Below are positions 63,206 through 64,000 of a DNA stretch of 64,000 nucleotides, one piece after another. The DNA is taken from the NCBI GenBank assembly GCA_023053545.1, contig JAKZAN010000153.1, forward strand, positions 1 to 64,000, written 5' to 3'. Numbering within the stretch: position 1 is the first letter of the stretch; the number at the start of each line of letters is the position of its first letter. The notes beneath the pieces are model-generated. The model saw nothing but the letters and a program-made list of their open reading frames with translations. It had not been told where the DNA came from and made no database searches. Made by a program: the position numbers and the translations under genes. Source of the stretch: Lepidurus packardi (taxonomy: Eukaryota > Arthropoda > Branchiopoda > Notostraca > Triopsidae).

Positions 63206-64000
63206 TTAATTCGTTACGGACTGATTTAATTCCTTACGGACTTAATTAATTCCTTACGGACTGAATTAATTCCTTACGGACTGAATTAATTCCTTACGGA
63301 CTGAATTAATTCCTTACGGACTGAATTAATTCCTTACGGACTGAATTAATTCCTTACGGACTGAATTAATTCATTACGGACTGAATTAATTCCTTACGGA
63401 CGGAATTAATTCTGTACGGACTTAATTAATTAATTACGGACTTAATTAATTCCTTACGTACTTAATTAATTCTTTACGGTCTGAATTAATTCCTTACGGA
63501 CTGAATTAATTCATTATGGACTTAACTAATTCCGTAAGGAATGAATGAATTAATTACGGACTGAAAGAATTCCTTACGGACTGAATTAATTCCTTACGGA
63601 CTGAATCAATTTATTACGGACTGAATTAATTCCTTACGGACTGAATTAATTCCTTACGGACTGAATTAATACCTTACGGACTGAATTAAATCCTTACGGA
63701 CAGAATTAATTCGTTACGGACTGATTTAATTCCTTACGGACTGAATTAATTCCTTACGGACTGAATTAATTCCTTACGGACTGAATTAATTCCTTACGGA
63801 CTGAGTTAATTCATTACGGACTTAATTAAATCATTACAGACTGAATTAATACCTTATGGACTTAACTAATTCCGTAAGGAATGAATTAATTAATTACGGA
63901 CTGAAATAATTCCTTACGGACTGAATTAATTCCTTACGGACTGAATTAATTCCTTACGGACTGAATTATTTCCTTACGGACTGAATTAATTCCTTACGGA

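Larger units (their letters stand above)
55364..64000. repeat. Satellite B (20-bp monomer), right arm
   Basis: The same 20-bp array continues in the same orientation and phase to the end of the window, about 430 monomers. It is richer than the left arm in the CCGTAAGGAATGAATGAATTAA block, the ACTTAATTAATTAATTACGG variant and the ACATACTG variant. It has fewer 39-bp TTTAGGATTGATTG pairs, especially after 57000. No coding frame or RNA gene is visible. The array runs off the right edge. Confidence 0.96.

Noticed and set aside
9911-64000. Satellite B as a telomeric repeat
   Set aside because: The monomer is not G-rich or strand-asymmetric like telomere repeats and contains a palindrome; it does not resemble TTAGG-type telomeres.

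Overview
The window looks like heterochromatin from an animal, most likely an arthropod. It consists almost entirely of two tandem satellite families plus one full-length, apparently recent BEL/Pao LTR retrotransposon. BEL/Pao elements are known only from animals; the arthropod guess is an inference from the element type and the extreme satellite content, not from a host gene. I found no host protein gene, rRNA, tRNA gene, CRISPR array or bacterial feature.

Layout. (1) 1-9893: satellite A, built from 11-bp modules centred on the palindrome GAAATTTC, punctuated by a 13-bp TTGTAATTTTACC block to give 45-bp and 78-bp units. These are arranged in higher-order repeats of about 1.1-1.35 kb. (2) 9894-9910: a short degenerate junction. 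(3) 9911-49448: satellite B, a 20-bp monomer (TTCCTTACGGACTGAATTAA) containing the palindrome GAATTAATTC. It carries a recurrent 39-bp variant pair and layered segmental duplications of about 0.55 to 2.1 kb. (4) 49449-55363: a 5,915-bp BEL/Pao element on the minus strand. It has 339-bp LTRs that differ at a single base, a 5-bp target duplication (TTCCT), a primer-binding site matching the 3' end of tRNA-His, a short polypurine tract and one long gag-pol frame. (5) 55364-64000: satellite B again, in the same orientation, with more higher-order duplications.

The element's polyprotein carries, in order, a DUF1759-type Gag region, zinc knuckles, an aspartic protease, reverse transcriptase, the Pao A17 region, RNase H and integrase. 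A single in-frame TGA then cuts off the C-terminal DUF5641 domain, which has no ATG of its own. The element is therefore structurally complete but probably cannot make its full product by normal translation.

Nothing here looks like a new gene system. The points worth following up are the shared palindromic design of two unrelated satellites, the helically phased GAAATTTC blocks (predicted curved DNA), the exact kilobase-scale duplications, a recurrent monomer with a reverse-complement core, and the unusual packing of coding sequence against the element's PBS and LTR.
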